DNA of 64,000 bases from Pseudocercospora fijiensis CIRAD86 (GCF_000340215.1 NW_006921544.1:67782-131781); one strand, 5' to 3'; shown: positions 20,741 through 33,480, counted from the first letter of the stretch. A program made the numbers and translations. Notes: generated from the letters alone by a model not told the origin.

Positions 20741-22541
20741 GGACAGAACCTGCGATATATATCCAACTATGCAGCCTCTAATATACCTGTTCTTACTATT
20801 ACAGATCTCGATTGAATTAAGAAGCTTAGTAGAATATCGGCTTTTATAACTTTGCCTTTACGTCGTTCGCGTAGAGCTAGATAAATATACTTAATCTTAT
20901 TAAATGTCGTTAACTACTAGTCTTCTTATATAAACTACTAGTAGGTATAAACCTCTAGATCTTGTACTAGTTACGGACTATACTCGATATCTAGAGTATA
21001 GATACGACGGCCCCGATACTAATATCTCTATAGCGCCTAGATTCTTAATAGTAGAGTATTAATACTATATAGTCGATATTTATACTCTTTAGAGTATACC
21101 TTTTCCCTAAGGCTAAGATAGATAATAGTAGCGATAGACGAATTAGAAAGGAGATAATTATAATTATATTCTAAAACGAGGTCTTTAATTATAGATATCT
21201 AGGCTAGTTAAGCGACTATCTAGACTATACTATATATCCTTCTCCTCTTCTATTAACCGATAGTATCCTAAACCGAGTAACGTCGCTTCCTAACTATTAA
21301 GTATATATTCGAAGAAAATACTCTCCTAGACTTTTAGATATACTCGTCTACTAGGCTCTTATATAGTCTAAAATCGGCTAGCAAAACTTAAGATCTGTAT
21401 TACCCTAATCTTATTATCTTTCTATAATTAATCGTTACGGAGTAGCTTATACTATAATACTTATTAGATTCTATAGGAGAAAATCGTATACTAGTCTTTA
21501 AAGTATTTATTAGTCCTAAGCTAGGATTATAAATACTTATTTTAAGATAGTAGTTCTTAGTCCCTTCGCTATAGGAAAATTTAAATAGGTACTACCGAGT
21601 AGATCTAAAAGAGTAGCCTTAGCGGCTAAGGAGCGTTATAATACGTCTTATTAGTATTCGCTAGATACTATAGATACTATATACTTAGTAGAGAGAGACG
21701 TCTTTATACTACGGCGATTTAAAAGTTAAATAACTCTAGTAGTAGATATACCTTACTTATAGATATTAAACTCTATATCGTATTTCTAGAACTTATAGCG
21801 CTATTCCTTTCTATTCTTCTATACTATTCGATATAATTTATTAATATAGTACTATAATATACTAAGTATATAAAATTGACGCTATTCTAAACTATATACC
21901 TACTATAAAATGCTAGAATAGCTTATTATTTAAAGTTTGTCGAGACTATATTTATCTCGAATTTCTTATTTCTCCGCTAGGTTAATAGACGGCTAAAGTC
22001 TAGCTTATCTACTTTTACGCCCTAGGCTCGAGATACTAAACGGTATATACCTACGCATTTACTATCGAATTTTGAGGTATAGTAATCCGAACTATTAAAG
22101 GCGGTAAAAATACTAAGTATTACCTTAGACTCCTAACTAATATTCGCGATATACTAAAACGATATTAAGATAAAAGCCGTAAATGTAACTAACGTTATCG
22201 ATATACTTAATAAACCTACTTAGGGCGTTACGAAAACTTTTTTACCGATCGCGACGATTCTATCGATCCTATCGATCGCGAGCAATTCCGAGTAATCCTA
22301 AGCGATCCTAAGCTACCCTAGAACGATAAATAGGTAACTTATAAAACTTTTGCCTAATACTATACTAAAAAAAGAACCTTTTTATCCTATATTACTAAGC
22401 CGTAAACCTTCTAGATAAAAAGATATAAAGAAAAGAAAATCGCTTTTCTAGATATTTTACTTCTTATTTATCTTTTTTTCTAGTAGGTTTATAACCCTAA
22501 GCGTCCTTTAAAGATATAAGTAGGCTAGCTAGCTAATAGCA
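20741..22541. mobile_element. Unclassified RIP-damaged repeat
   Basis: Strong TpA excess and few CA/TG. On the minus strand near 21350-21850 a frame with only TAG/TAA interruptions can be followed (readings such as LAAKATLLDLLGSTYLNFP), suggesting a former transposon protein. No diagnostic motif was found. Two copies of a CGATCGCG-containing inverted string lie near 22240-22285. Confidence 0.4.
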
Positions 22542-22549
22542 AGTATTAT

Positions 22550-22896
22550 TAGACCCCGAAGTAGCTCGGTTTGCGAACTATAAAACGTATATAGTTTAGT
22601 TTTCTTATAGTATCCCTCCGGTTTAGTTCCGGTTTAGTTTGCTACCCCGCTAGTCTAAACTAGTTTCTAAGAAAATCCGACTAAACTCCGACTATATATA
22701 ACGATATATAACGACCTCGGATCGAGTCCGGAACACTATAGGGATAGTATATTATATATACTCTACGATTGTATTTATATTTCGGAATGTTTTAGATCGG
22801 GTTTGTACCCGTAGCTAGTACGTAGCCGGTAAACCGGTCTATATACTAGTTTCTTAGTAAGCTAAATTAAACTAACCCGAACTACTATAGGGTCTA
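22550..22896. mobile_element. 347-bp non-autonomous hAT element (MITE) of the D family
   Basis: It starts TAGACCCCG and ends GGGTCTA. It is flanked by a perfect 8-bp direct repeat AGTATTAT at 22542-22549 and 22897-22904, the duplication size of hAT transposons. Its left 100 bp share AACTA..AAACGTATATAGTTTAGTTT and GTTCCGGTTTAGTTT with the left end of element D, and its right 50 bp share AACTAACCCGAACTACTA with the right end. It has no coding capacity. This copy proves the hAT-type termini of the family and shows that the family could move short derivatives. Confidence 0.88.
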
Positions 22897-22904
22897 AGTA
22901 TTAT

Positions 22905-24393
22905 TACCTAAATACGTACTAGAAAGATAGCGCTTAAATAATACCTATATAGTATTAGAGTAGTCGGTAGCCCTTCTATAGCCTATATAATAACGAGAAA
23001 GGATACGACTCTTAACGATAGACGCCCGCCTATATTCTACTCGAATACCTAAGACTAACTAAAGATAGAGACAATATATAAGTAGCCCTCGGGAAACGTA
23101 TTACTAATATTAACCTCCTTCTTAGCGACCTAGCGATAGTATAGTAGGCAGTCCTATTACTACTAAAGGCGAAAGTCTTACAGTAATTTAGGGCAATTAA
23201 TCCGAAGCTTGTAGAATCTAAGTATAGCGACCTAATCTAAAAGCAAGAAGTAGTATTAAATTCTAAGAAAGAAGCTAAAGACGCGAAGAAAGTAGCGAAA
23301 TAGGCCCGCTAGGCTCGGATAAAATAGCGCTATACGGAGGCTACTATATAAGTAATCATATAGCATTACTAGGTTAAAGTTAAGTAGTATATAGTATATA
23401 GTATCTATATCTAAAGAGCGTACTACTACTCTTATTTAATACTATAAAAGCGGCTAAATAATAGATATCCGCCTAGACCGTTAAGATACTGCTATTTTAG
23501 CTAAAGTATACTATAAAAAGGGGCGAATAGTTATAACTAAGTAATTAAGTCCGACGAAGCCGCTAGAGGGACTACCTTCTATTATAGGTTACGGAAGGGC
23601 TTACGTACTACGTTAGAAAGACAAGAACTTAGAGTAACGAACGACTTACTATAATACGAATTAACGTATATAGCTTTATTACCTCGTACCGCTCTAGACG
23701 CCTACTATTTTTAAATAGGTAGACTAGTCTATTAAGTCGATCCCCTAATAGCGCTACTTACGCCTTCTAGTACGTACTATACGATAACGAACATAGTAGG
23801 TACCTAAAGGCAACTACGTATCTATCGTAACGATAGTTAAATACCGCTCGTATACCTATTAGCGTAAGTTAATACTACGCGCCGTACTTATACGGCTACT
23901 TAACCGAGCGCCTCGCTAGCTAGTAAGTATACTAATAGAACTACTATTAACGACTATTAACTAACAATAGTAAGGATTTTAATACTAACTCTTTAAAGTC
24001 TATTACTATAGGGCGTATTTTCTATAGGAACGCTCTATAATACTACTACTACCGTTAGGGTCCGTATTTAAAGTAGCTTAATAAAAGGAGAAAGAAAAGC
24101 AGCGTTCCTATCGCTATAGGTAGTAGTAATATAGACCTTTATTTACAGTACGCTAGTAGTTAGGTAGCTTAAGCCTACCGCTAGTAAGCTAATACTTATA
24201 CTATACTACCTAACTAAGCGAGCAACCTCTTAGCTATATAAGAAATCGTTAGCTTATTTATTAAGATTCGTTAAGAGGTATCTATTAACGTAAGGGATAT
24301 TAAAAGGCGTACTAATTAGATATTAATAGGAGTGTCTAGAAAATTATAATAATAGTAAAGTAAAGGATTAGTATAGAGGGGGTTAGATTATAG
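22905..24393. mobile_element. RIP-damaged repeat hosting the MITE and element C
   Basis: The plus strand keeps a frame with TAG/TAA only. It reads DRDNI.VALGKRITNINLLLSDLAIV, KLVESKYSDLI and KKEAKDAKKVAK, so it was probably coding. The family is not recognised. It continues after element C at 31395 and after element B at 38794, since both inserted into it. Confidence 0.4.
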
Positions 24394-24398
24394 CCGAT

Positions 24399-24707
24399 TG
24401 TAAGAACCTAAGCAAGTGAAGTCTCCTATTATGCCTTAGCAAGCCTATATAACAATTATGTAATATTATTACGTACACTGCGATGCTGTCGCGCTAGCGC
24501 AAAGCCTGCTTAGCGTATACGCGGAAAAGCTCGGTCGCTCGTACGGACATACTCGGTTACCGGCTCGGTATATATACTATCCGTGCGTAGCCTAGTTAAT
24601 AGTAAACACTCTGCCCTGTTCTAAGAAAGGTACGGTTTAGTTCTACTTTCTACTACGGCGATTAGTAGAGGGTGTTCTATACGTTGCTATATACCTATTT
24701 TCTTATA
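24399..24707 (+). repeat. 5' LTR of chromovirus C
   Basis: Starts TGTAAGAACC and ends TCTTATA (terminal CA changed to TA). It is 309 bp, the same as the 3' copy. Internal sequence begins GTTCTAAACCGTC. Confidence 0.93.
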
Positions 24708-24799
24708 GTTCTAAACCGTCTACCCTTCGTAGCGGCCTATAGAACCCCGAAAGATAAACGCAAGCGATCCGAACGCGCCGGGCGCGGGAAACGCGTAGA

Positions 24800-26150
24800 A
24801 TAATGCCCTAGGAGCGCCGATAGCATTAGAAAACGACGCGGCGATACAATAAGACGAAGCCGAATACTAGGCGCGCTAAGAAGCGACCCGCCTACGGCTC
24901 GAACGATTTCTAGCTAAGTAAGAAGTGCTTAGGCTAGAAGTCTAGGCTTAAGAAGCTAAGCGAGAGAATACGCGTCTTCGTGCCCTTAAGGACGTAGGCG
25001 ATACGCTAGCTCCGAGTAGCGGCACTGCCGGCGAGGGTCCTACGAGGACCCTATCCCTAGACGAGGACGAGGACGAGGAAGAATTAGCTAATAAGTCGAT
25101 TTAGAGGCCTAAATCTTAGAGAGCTAAATCTATCTCGTATCGACTACCTCTTTCCGGAAGTACGCTAAGCATAGCTACTATGCCTAGTATAAGCTACGTA
25201 GTCGCTAGTCTTGCGGCTATTAAGCCTCGCCTAAAAGAACCTAAGCCCTTTAAAGGCGATACAATTAAGGAGTCGAGGCGATTCCTTAGAGAACTTTCTA
25301 TTACCTTTGCACTATCCGGAGCTACCTATTATACGGACGAAAGCAAGGTACTTTATAGTGTTATATACCTCGTAGGCGATACGTAGGAGTAATAGTATAA
25401 TAAAAACAGCCTTAAGGACCTATAGAATTACACCTACTAGGACTTTAAAACCTTCTATCGGGACTACGTTAGGGACCCTATAAACCGCATACTAGACGTA
25501 ACCCTCGAGTATAAGGCAGCCCGTTAGCGTAAGGGACAGTTAGTCTAAAGCTTTACCCTTAAGCTCGTAGTACTCGAAGATTAACTTAGGGACTATAGCG
25601 AGGAGTATAGGATCCGCTATCTCCTCTTTAAACTCTAGCCGGCGATTCGTAGCGCGATTATTAAATACTATACGGTGCTAACGACGCGTTACGAACTTAT
25701 AGAGCTTGCGACGCGCATCGAGACCCCTAATAAGCCGTCTAGTAAACGTAAGGATCGTAACTACGATAAAACCGGAGGTAGTAAAGGCAAGAAGCGTCGA
25801 TCTAATAGTTAGGCCCGTAAGTAGTAGTCAAATCGCGACCGTAGTATAGGCGGAAAGCATACGAAGGGCGATAACTCGTAAGGCGGGTATAACATTAGTA
25901 AGGTCGAATGTTATAGCTGTCGCTAGAAAGGCTATTATAAGAACGCGTACCCGAACCGCTATCTCTAGAAAGACGACAACCCTACGGTACGTAAGGTAGC
26001 CGCTAACGCTAACGAGAAGAAGAACGACTCGAAGGCTAAGGGAAAAGACAAGGCACCTCCTAAGAGCTAGGGATAGGTACGGAATCTCAACTAAGTAGCT
26101 TAGTAGTAGTAGTACCTACGGGACGCGTACGTAGAGCAATCGTTATATAA
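24800..26150 (+). pseudogene. Gag relic of chromovirus C with zinc knuckle
   Basis: The frame reads through charged coiled-coil sequence (RLERFLAK.EVLRLEV), an acidic DEDEDEEELANKS stretch, then an open 68-codon piece at 25180-25386 containing KEPKPFKGDTIKESRRFLREL, the typical Gag start of fungal gypsy elements. Near 25909-25955 a CCHC knuckle is visible as CYSC..KG.YKNA, with the last cysteine changed to tyrosine by a TG-to-TA mutation. Gag would form the virus-like particle. RIP stops interrupt it throughout. Confidence 0.85.
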
Positions 26151-29100
26151 GAAGGGGAAGTGTCCGTCGAATGCTTATTAGATAATACTACTAATATTAA
26201 TATAGTATCTTAAGAATTCGTTCTACGATACTAGCCTTAGCGGATTGTTAATACCGTGCTACCTAGTACCGACAGTTTCTAGGGCGACCGAGGATACTAC
26301 TACGGAGCGTATTATCTACGCTTACGGATCGCTAACTCTATAGGCTAAGAACGTATTACTACCGGAGTGTTCTATACTTTCGAAATGCCCCTCCCTAATA
26401 TTATTCTTAGTAGGCCTTAGAGGCGCGATTAAAAGGTAATCGTTAATAGCTCGACGGATGCCTAGACCTATAGGAACGAAACCGTAGCGCGTACGATACG
26501 CGTACGGGAACTGTAGGAATTCTAGAAGGATACACGTAACGCTCTATACGTATATACGATTAGCGTTCGCTAGCTCCGCGACATCGCTAAAGGTTCCTCC
26601 TTACTAGAAGAATTTAAAGACTTCGAAGACGTCTTTATAATAACGCCCGAAGCGAGACGTAAGCTCCCCGAAGACGTAGAGTATACGATCGACCTAATCC
26701 CTAGAACGAAGCCGCTATATAAACCTCTCTACTATTCTTTAGGAAGAGAGCTTAGCGACCTTCGTAATTACCTAAGCTTAGCCTTAGACAACGATTAGAT
26801 CTAGCTTAGTATAAGCGAGGCGGGTACGCCGATCCTATTCGCACTAAAGAAGGATAGTAGTCTAAGACTCTACGTCGATTATAGGGGGCTAAACGAGATT
26901 ACTATTAAAAATCGTTACCCCCTACCTCTTATTAGCGAAACGCTTAATAGGCTTAAGGACGCCGAATAGTATACGTCCTTAGACCTTTAGGATATATATT
27001 ACCGTATCCGTATTAAGCGAGGCGACGAGTAGAAGACTACGTTCCGTACGCGGTACGGGCACTTCGAGTATAAGGTAATGCCTTTTAGGCTTACTAATAC
27101 TCCTACTACGTTTTAAGGATATATTAATAGGGCGTTAGCTAGCCTAGTTAATATTTGCTATATCGTCTACCTTAACGATATTCTTATCTATAGCAAAACG
27201 CGAGAGGACTATATACGAGACGTACGCGCTATCCTTACGCGGCTTAGAAAGTTTGCGCTATACGCAAACAGGAAGAAATGTTCCTTCTAGAAGAAAGAAG
27301 TCGAATTCCTAGGGTTTATCGTTAGCACCGAAGGCGTGTCGATAGATTAGCGTAGGGTAAACGCTATTACCGAATAGCCTCGCCTATTAACGCTAAAGGA
27401 GGTTTAATCCTTCCTTAGATTCTATAACTTCTATCGGAGGTTTATCCTAAATTACTCCCGAATCGTTATACCGCTAACCGCCCTATTAAAAGGCGCCGTA
27501 AATAGCCGGAAGCTAGGTTAGGTCCCGTAGGGCGAAAGCGAGGAGTAAGCGTTCCGCTAGCTAAAGGCTACCTTTAGCTCGGCCTCGATATTGCGATACT
27601 ATAATCCTACGAAGCCCCTACGTATCGAGACCGATGCCTCTACGTTTGCCTTAGTAGGAATTATATTATAATAGAGCGAAGATAGGAATTAGTACCCTAT
27701 TGCCTTCTAGTTATAAAAAATAGTCCTAGCCGAGACGAATTATAAGACCTATAACTAGAAGCTCCTAGCGGTTATCGAGTCCTTTAAGCATTAGCGCCCG
27801 TACCTCGATAGCGCTTAGTATACGACCCGCGTAGTTGTCGACTACGCTAATCTTAAAGGCTTTATAAAGATAAAGTAGCTCGTCGGAAGGCAAGTAAGAT
27901 AGGCAACCTTCCTTATACCTTTTAACTTTACTATTGAACATCGGGCTAGTAAACGAAATCTAGCCGATGCGCCTTTACGATATAGCAACTACGAGAGCGA
28001 GTCGTAGGCGGTAAACAACCTTCTTCCTATATTATAGTCGAAACTAGCTCTATAGTTAAATCTGCCCGAGGATATCGAGCCGATTATAAAACGTATCTCT
28101 ATTATATATATTAGGATACGAGACGCTAGTATAGCGCTAGCGGAACGTAAGAGTTTTATTAGCAGTCCCGTAAGAGTAGCGGCTACTATCGTTAGGAATA
28201 ACGGGCCCTACTACAAGACACCTAATATAATCCTTAGTTTCGTACGCACTTTGTAATAGCTAGAGTAAGCGAGAGGAGGAGGCTTATACGAGACAAGCTC
28301 GCCGTCGGGTAGCTTAGCCTCGTTAAGTAGTTCTAACCTCCCGCCTAGCTATTCTCGTCGTAGTAACCTTATTTACTACGGCGATGCGCTATATATCCCT
28401 AAGGACTACGCCTTACGTACGTAACTAATATATATATACTACGACGACCCTTTAGCTAGATACTTTAGTATAGCTAAGACTATAGACCTAATACGCCGAA
28501 AGTACTTCTAGCCGAAGATAGCCGAGGATATTACGGCCTATATCCGTACCTATAGAATTTGTTAACGGTCGAAGGCGAAACGCTATCGCCTATATAGCGA
28601 GCTCGCTGCTCTGCCTATACCGACCCGACCTTAGCAAGAATTAACGATAGACTTTATTACCGATCTCCCGCCGAGTAAGCTCGGTACCTACGTATATACT
28701 ACGATCCTCGTAATAGTCGACCGCTATATAAAGATAAGCCTCTTTATTCTAACGACGAAGAAGTATATAGTAGTAGAACTCGCGGATATCCTTTAAAGGG
28801 AGGTAATTAGGCGTTTTAGAGTGCTATTAGGCATTATTAGCGATCGTAGATCGCTTTTTACTAGCTAGTTTTAGAGCGACTTCTACTTCGAAGCGCATAT
28901 AAAGCGTAGGCTTAGTATAGCCTTCTATCCTTAGACTAATAGGCAAACCGAACGCGCGAACTAGACCCTCGAGTAATACCTGCGATACTATTGCTCCGAG
29001 AACTAGGATAATTAGGCTAAATTGTTGCCTTAGGCGGAGTTTGCCTATAACAATAGCGTTTATCCTATATTACGTATAAGCCCCTTTAAGATGCTCTACG

Positions 29101-29760
29101 GCTTTAACCCTAATTTGATACCGAGCGCAAATAAGCTGCTAGCTCGGGACGAGCTAACTAAGGGAAGGGCACTAGTAGCTATCGACGCTACGGAGCGCCT
29201 ATAGAAAGCGTATAAAACGCTTACGGAACGCTAGTAGAAAGTAGTAGAATACTAGGCCAAGCAATACAATATATACTACACTACTAAGATATATAGTATA
29301 GGCGACCTAGTCTTGCTGTCGATAAAGAATATTAGCTTAGATATCCTAAAGAAGAAACTTAGCCCGAAGTATATAGGGCCTTTCCGTATTATTAACGTAG
29401 TTAGAGCGTAGGCGTACCGCCTAGTACTACTATTAAGTACGAAGATCTATAATGTTTTCTATATTTCCCTCCTCGAGCCTTAGTATAGGCGCGATAGCGA
29501 GGAGTATAAGATAAGCATACCTGTCGCTAAAGGTAACGAGTAGTAGGTAGAAACAATCGTAGCTAAGAAGATAAAAAAGCGGAAGGCGTACTACCTTATT
29601 AAGTAGCGAGGTTAGCCTAAAGAATATAACACTTAGGAGCTAGCTATTTATATTAAAGATTCTATAGCGTTAGACGAGTTCGAAGCTTAAGCGAAGCGTA
29701 AGCGTAGGTAGTAATTAAAACAAAAGAAAATAAAACTTAAGAAAAATAGTAGACATGTAC
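26150..29760 (+). pseudogene. Pol relic of chromovirus C: protease, RT, RNase H, integrase, chromodomain
   Basis: Reverse transcriptase at about 26650-27500 shows [24 protein letters not shown] and, near 27170, VYLNDILIYSK, where the YLDD catalytic aspartate is now asparagine. RNase H follows at about 27570-28000. Integrase begins with RKYF.PKIAEDI and a CQRSK zinc motif near 28560, then DFITDLPPS and FAYNNS. The chromodomain near 29585-29690 reads AYYLIK.RG.PKEYNT.E, matching the KEYLVKWKGYP..ENTWEP core. This domain directs integration to marked chromatin in related elements. The gene order RT, RNase H, integrase is Ty3/gypsy. It is non-functional. Confidence 0.9.
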
Positions 29761-29844
29761 TCGTTTCGCTACTAAAAAAGGCCTATTAGCCTAGTATATA
29801 TAAAGAAGGCGCCGCGTAGGCGCGCCGACGGCGAGCCGTCTACT

Positions 29845-30665
29845 CTACTTATCCTTAGACTCCTCCTCGTCCTCCTCGGCCTCGATACCTATAGCGGTAT
29901 CGATAGTAGCGACGGCGTTAGCGCCGACGCGCTAAGCGAGGTTCTAGTACGGTTAGTATACGAAGCGCAAGTAAAACGAGGCTATAGGAAAAACTATATC
30001 TAACGACCGATCTCTACTAATCTAGCTAAGTTAGTGCCGATGTTCTTAAGGGTACCTAATAGGTTAACGTCCGTAAGGGACCCGCTAGCGGCCCCCTTAC
30101 GGGCTAGGGCTTTACCGCCTAGGGTTACCTTATTCTTATTAATATAGAAGGCGTTGAGCGTAGATAGGATAACTAATAACGAGGTTAGTATACAAAGCGC
30201 AAGCGGAGCGTATAAGAAACCTACGTGCGATAACGGCGTCTAGGTTAGCCTAGAGTGCCTCTAAGGCCTCGTTAGACTCCTCGACGGAGTCGTAGCCGTC
30301 TAGATCGTAAAGGTCGCGTATAGCGCGTACGGCGCGAATGCGCGCTAGTAGCGCTACGAGCGCGCGTACTATAATAGGAGTGTAGGTATAGTAGCTACTA
30401 TAGTAGCGATCGCAGTTACGCTTAGTAGTAGGGTCTATATTGCCGCCTACGTAGAGCTTAGATAGGTTATCTAAAGCGAGTTAGTTGCGAAGCGCGTACG
30501 CGTAGCAAGGGGCGAGAAAACGTACCGTTAGCCGTTATATACCTAAAGCAACGAGTATAGCCCTCTAGGACTTTTAGTAGGCGCTAGGTAGGCGTAGTAG
30601 GTATCGAGGGCGGTACGCCTACGGCGCGCTTGCCTAAGGTACGCGAAGGGGTAGATATACTAGTA
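29845..30665 (-). pseudogene. Antisense ORF between pol and 3' LTR of chromovirus C
   Basis: The minus strand holds a frame of about 270 codons interrupted only by TAG/TAA, overlapping no pol sequence. It contains a long clean stretch, LYVGGNIDPTTKRNCDRYY, then SSYYTYTPIIVRALVALLARI and RDLYDLDGYDSVEESNEA, and ends with AEEDEEESKDK. Survival of such a long frame with RIP-type stops only indicates a former protein gene transcribed against the element. I do not recognise a domain. An unusual extra gene in the 3' part of a gypsy element could be a captured gene or a regulatory antisense protein. Confidence 0.65.
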
Positions 30666-31080
30666 ATGTTTTTTTTAGATAGATGTTTAAAAAGAAAAAT
30701 TCTTAAGTAATACTAGGGGGGCGCGAGGGCAGAGCAGGCGGGGCGTAGGCGTATAGTATTCGGAGCGCTTAGAAAAAGAAGAAGTTTTCAAGCGGGCTTC
30801 GAATGCTTTAAATACTCGCCTCGCTTTCGGATAGCTTACGTTCTCGCGTAGCTACCGCGTTCTTAGAAATTTAGGCAACCTCTAGTTAGTGCTAGAAGTA
30901 GCCGCGCTTTGAATCTACAAACAAATAAGCAACTACGAGGCAAATCATAACGTGCCTAGCAACTATAGCCTAGCGACAGGTGCGTATAAGACGCGCAAGT
31001 GCAGCGTAGAGTGTAAGAAATAGTATAATTTACTATATTACCCTATAGCTAGGACAGCTATATTAGGGGAAGGAGATAAT

Positions 31081-31389
31081 TGTAAGAACCTAAGTAAGTA
31101 AAGTCTCCTATTATGCCTTAGCAAGCCTATATAACAATTATATAATATTATTACGTATACTGCGATGCTATCGCGCTAGCGCAAAGCCTGCTTAGCGTAT
31201 ACGCGGAAAAGCTCGGTCGCTCGTATAGACATACTCGGTTGCCGGCTCGGCATATATGCTATCCGTACGTAGCCTAGTTAATAGTAAACGCTCTACCCTG
31301 TTCTAAGAAAGGTACGGTTTAGTTCTACTTTCTACTACGGCGATTAGTAGAGGGTGTTCTATACGTTGCTATATACCTATTTTCTTATA
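31081..31389 (+). repeat. 3' LTR of chromovirus C
   Basis: 309 bp, TGTAAGAACC...TCTTATA, followed by the target duplication CCGAT. It has about a dozen transitions against the 5' LTR, mostly CA/TA or TG/TA. Confidence 0.93.
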
Positions 31390-31394
31390 CCGAT

Positions 31395-31601
31395 ATAGGG
31401 GCATTAGGCTACGTATTTATAAGGCGCGTAGATTAAAGATCTTTAAATAGGCTTTAAATAATATACTAACTAACTAAGTAACTAACTAACCGGGTTAATA
31501 GACTCGATAACTAAATATACCTAAAGGATACTTTTATAGCGCTTACCCTTATACTTTTATATATATTAGCTACTATAATAGAGCGTATAATATCCTACTT
31601 A
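31395..31601. other. Fragment of the host repeat between elements C and B
   Basis: About 200 bp of RIP-damaged sequence left between two insertions. It contains an ACTAACTAA short repeat near 31468-31493. No gene seen. Confidence 0.6.
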
Positions 31602-31606
31602 TTAAT

Positions 31607-31805
31607 TGTTAGGGCCAAAGAGGCTATACGTAATTAGTATATAACTAGGCCGAGTGAAGCTAGGGTCTTAATGCCTTAGGCAGGGCTTAGCGCTTAGCGT
31701 TAGGCTAACTCTCCTACCTTCCTCCCTCTCCTCCTAGATCCTTATCGAATACTATACTAATTCACTACTACCCTATCTACCTGCTAACATAACCCTTATT
31801 ATACA
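31607..31805 (+). repeat. 5' LTR of chromovirus B
   Basis: Starts TGTTAGGGCC, ends CTTATTATACA, 199 bp. Just inside is GTATTCGATCTACCC, with no TGG-type primer binding site, so the priming tRNA is unclear. Confidence 0.93.
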
Positions 31806-32029
31806 GTATTCGATCTACCCTTTAAGGGCAGTAGCTAGATAGTTCTTATTTCAAGCTTTTAGCGGTATAGCTACGAACAAGACTAATCTAACTATATTGC
31901 GCCCGAAGAACGGGACCTATACGCACTATTCTATCGAAATAACCGTACTAATTATTAAGCAAGGCCTTCTATACGGCCTACTACACTAAGTTAAGCATAC
32001 TAGACCGATATCTACTAATTCCGCTACAT

Positions 32030-33480
32030 CCGTATCTTAGGGGCTAACGATATATTATTAGTGCTACCCCTTATTACAATAGCCGGTTTATTACGAAACA
32101 ATAACCGCGGCGCCGCTAGTAGCGCTAGCAATAACAATACTAGTAGTACAGTGCCTACCGAAGTGCCTACTAAAGTGCCTACTAAAGCACCTACTAAAGT
32201 GCCTCCTACTAAAGAGCCTACTAGAGGGCCTGCTAAAGAAGAACCTATAATTCTAGGTGATAATCTAGAATTGCCTATTAACGACATTCTTAGCAATATT
32301 GTTAATCGACGATATAGCTAGCTAGCCTTTAGCCCTTAACTAGTAGGGAGACTTTAAGAAGCTACTTAAAATAGGCTTACTGCCTTACGTTAGGAACAAT
32401 AGCTAAAGGATAATCTCCTCGAGATTCGCCGCCTATAGGAAGCCCTAACAACTAATACTAAGCCGACAATAGGGCCTTCCTTACTACCCGTCCCTATCTA
32501 AAAGAAGGATGCTAAGCTTAAGGACTATACCGTATTTAACGGCTCTAGTCGCAAGCAATATAATAATTATATACGCGATTATAAGCTCAACTAACGAAAT
32601 GCACCGAGGGCTCTTCTAGACGACTATTTACTAGTTGTCTACGCTATATAGTATATCAATAGCGACCTAAAGCGCATATAGGATAACTATTTCGACTCCC
32701 TTAACGATTAGACCGCTGTTTAGTAGAAAACCTATAAGACTATTATACTAGACACCCTTAGAAACCCTATACTAAGGCAATAATACGCTTAGGACTAGTA
32801 CCTTCGAGCTAAACAAAAGACTAATCAATCGGCTCGCTTATTTAAAGCCTATTTAAAGACCCTCGAGGACGACCTTCCGGCTAAAACTAATTCTATATAG
32901 ATCTCCGAAATACGCCCTAAATTAAGATAGGAATTAGTCCTTAAACTAGACCGCCGCCGTATATTCGAACAGACTAATCTAATACGTATTTAATTTATAG
33001 TTAAAGTAGAAACAGCTAAACGAGCTGTTTAGCTTTAATAACGGCTAGAGTCGAGGATCCGACCGACTAGTACTAACCGTAGTAACCGTAGTAGCCGCGG
33101 AGGAAATTAAGGTTCCTACTAAGATAACAATACTAATAATAGGAACAGTAACGACCGTAGAAGAGGCCGTAGCCGACAGCTATATAGAGGAGGCTATAAT
33201 AGGGGCCGTAGAAGGGGCTCGTATCCCTATAATACTAATCGCTTAACTAACAATAGTTGCAATAGCGGCTATAGCAATCCCCTAACCGGGTTGAAGTGCT
33301 TCAACTATAATAGTACTAGCTATCTCCTAGGCTAATGCGACAAACCTAAGGACTAGGCCCGAATCGACCGTACTACCGCTAAGTACCGAAAGCACCTTTT
33401 AGCCGCTAATGCTACCCCTATCGGTCCTTCCTATTAGTCGAAAAAAGAATAAGCGCCGCACTAACTATTAGCCTCGTACG
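32030..33480 (+). pseudogene. Gag relic of chromovirus B with PTK repeat array
   Basis: An open 86-codon piece at 32061-32321 carries repeated PTK units (VPTKVPTKAPTKVPPTKEPT) from a 12-bp tandem array. The following reading has a helical Gag-like part (KDYTVFNGS, DDYLLVVYAI.YI, LDTLRNPIL) and an Arg/Gly/Asn-rich segment near 33060-33240, then a knuckle-like CFNYNSTSY with damaged cysteines near 33298. The array is longer than in element A. It is broken by RIP. Confidence 0.75.

Larger units (their letters stand above)
24399..31389 (+). mobile_element. Complete Ty3/gypsy chromovirus C (6991 bp)
   Basis: Two 309-bp LTRs, a perfect 5-bp target duplication CCGAT (24394-24398 and 31390-31394), and in order Gag with zinc knuckle, protease, reverse transcriptase, RNase H, integrase, chromodomain, then a long antisense reading before the 3' LTR. 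A purine-rich tract GGGGAAGGAGATAA directly precedes the 3' LTR as expected for a polypurine tract. All frames are broken by RIP. Differences between the LTRs are nearly all C/T or G/A in CA/TG context, so true age cannot be read from LTR divergence. Confidence 0.95.

Noticed and set aside
31806..31830. A tRNA gene suggested by the TTCGATC T-arm-like string inside the LTR boundary
   Set aside because: No acceptor, D or anticodon arms can be formed around it.
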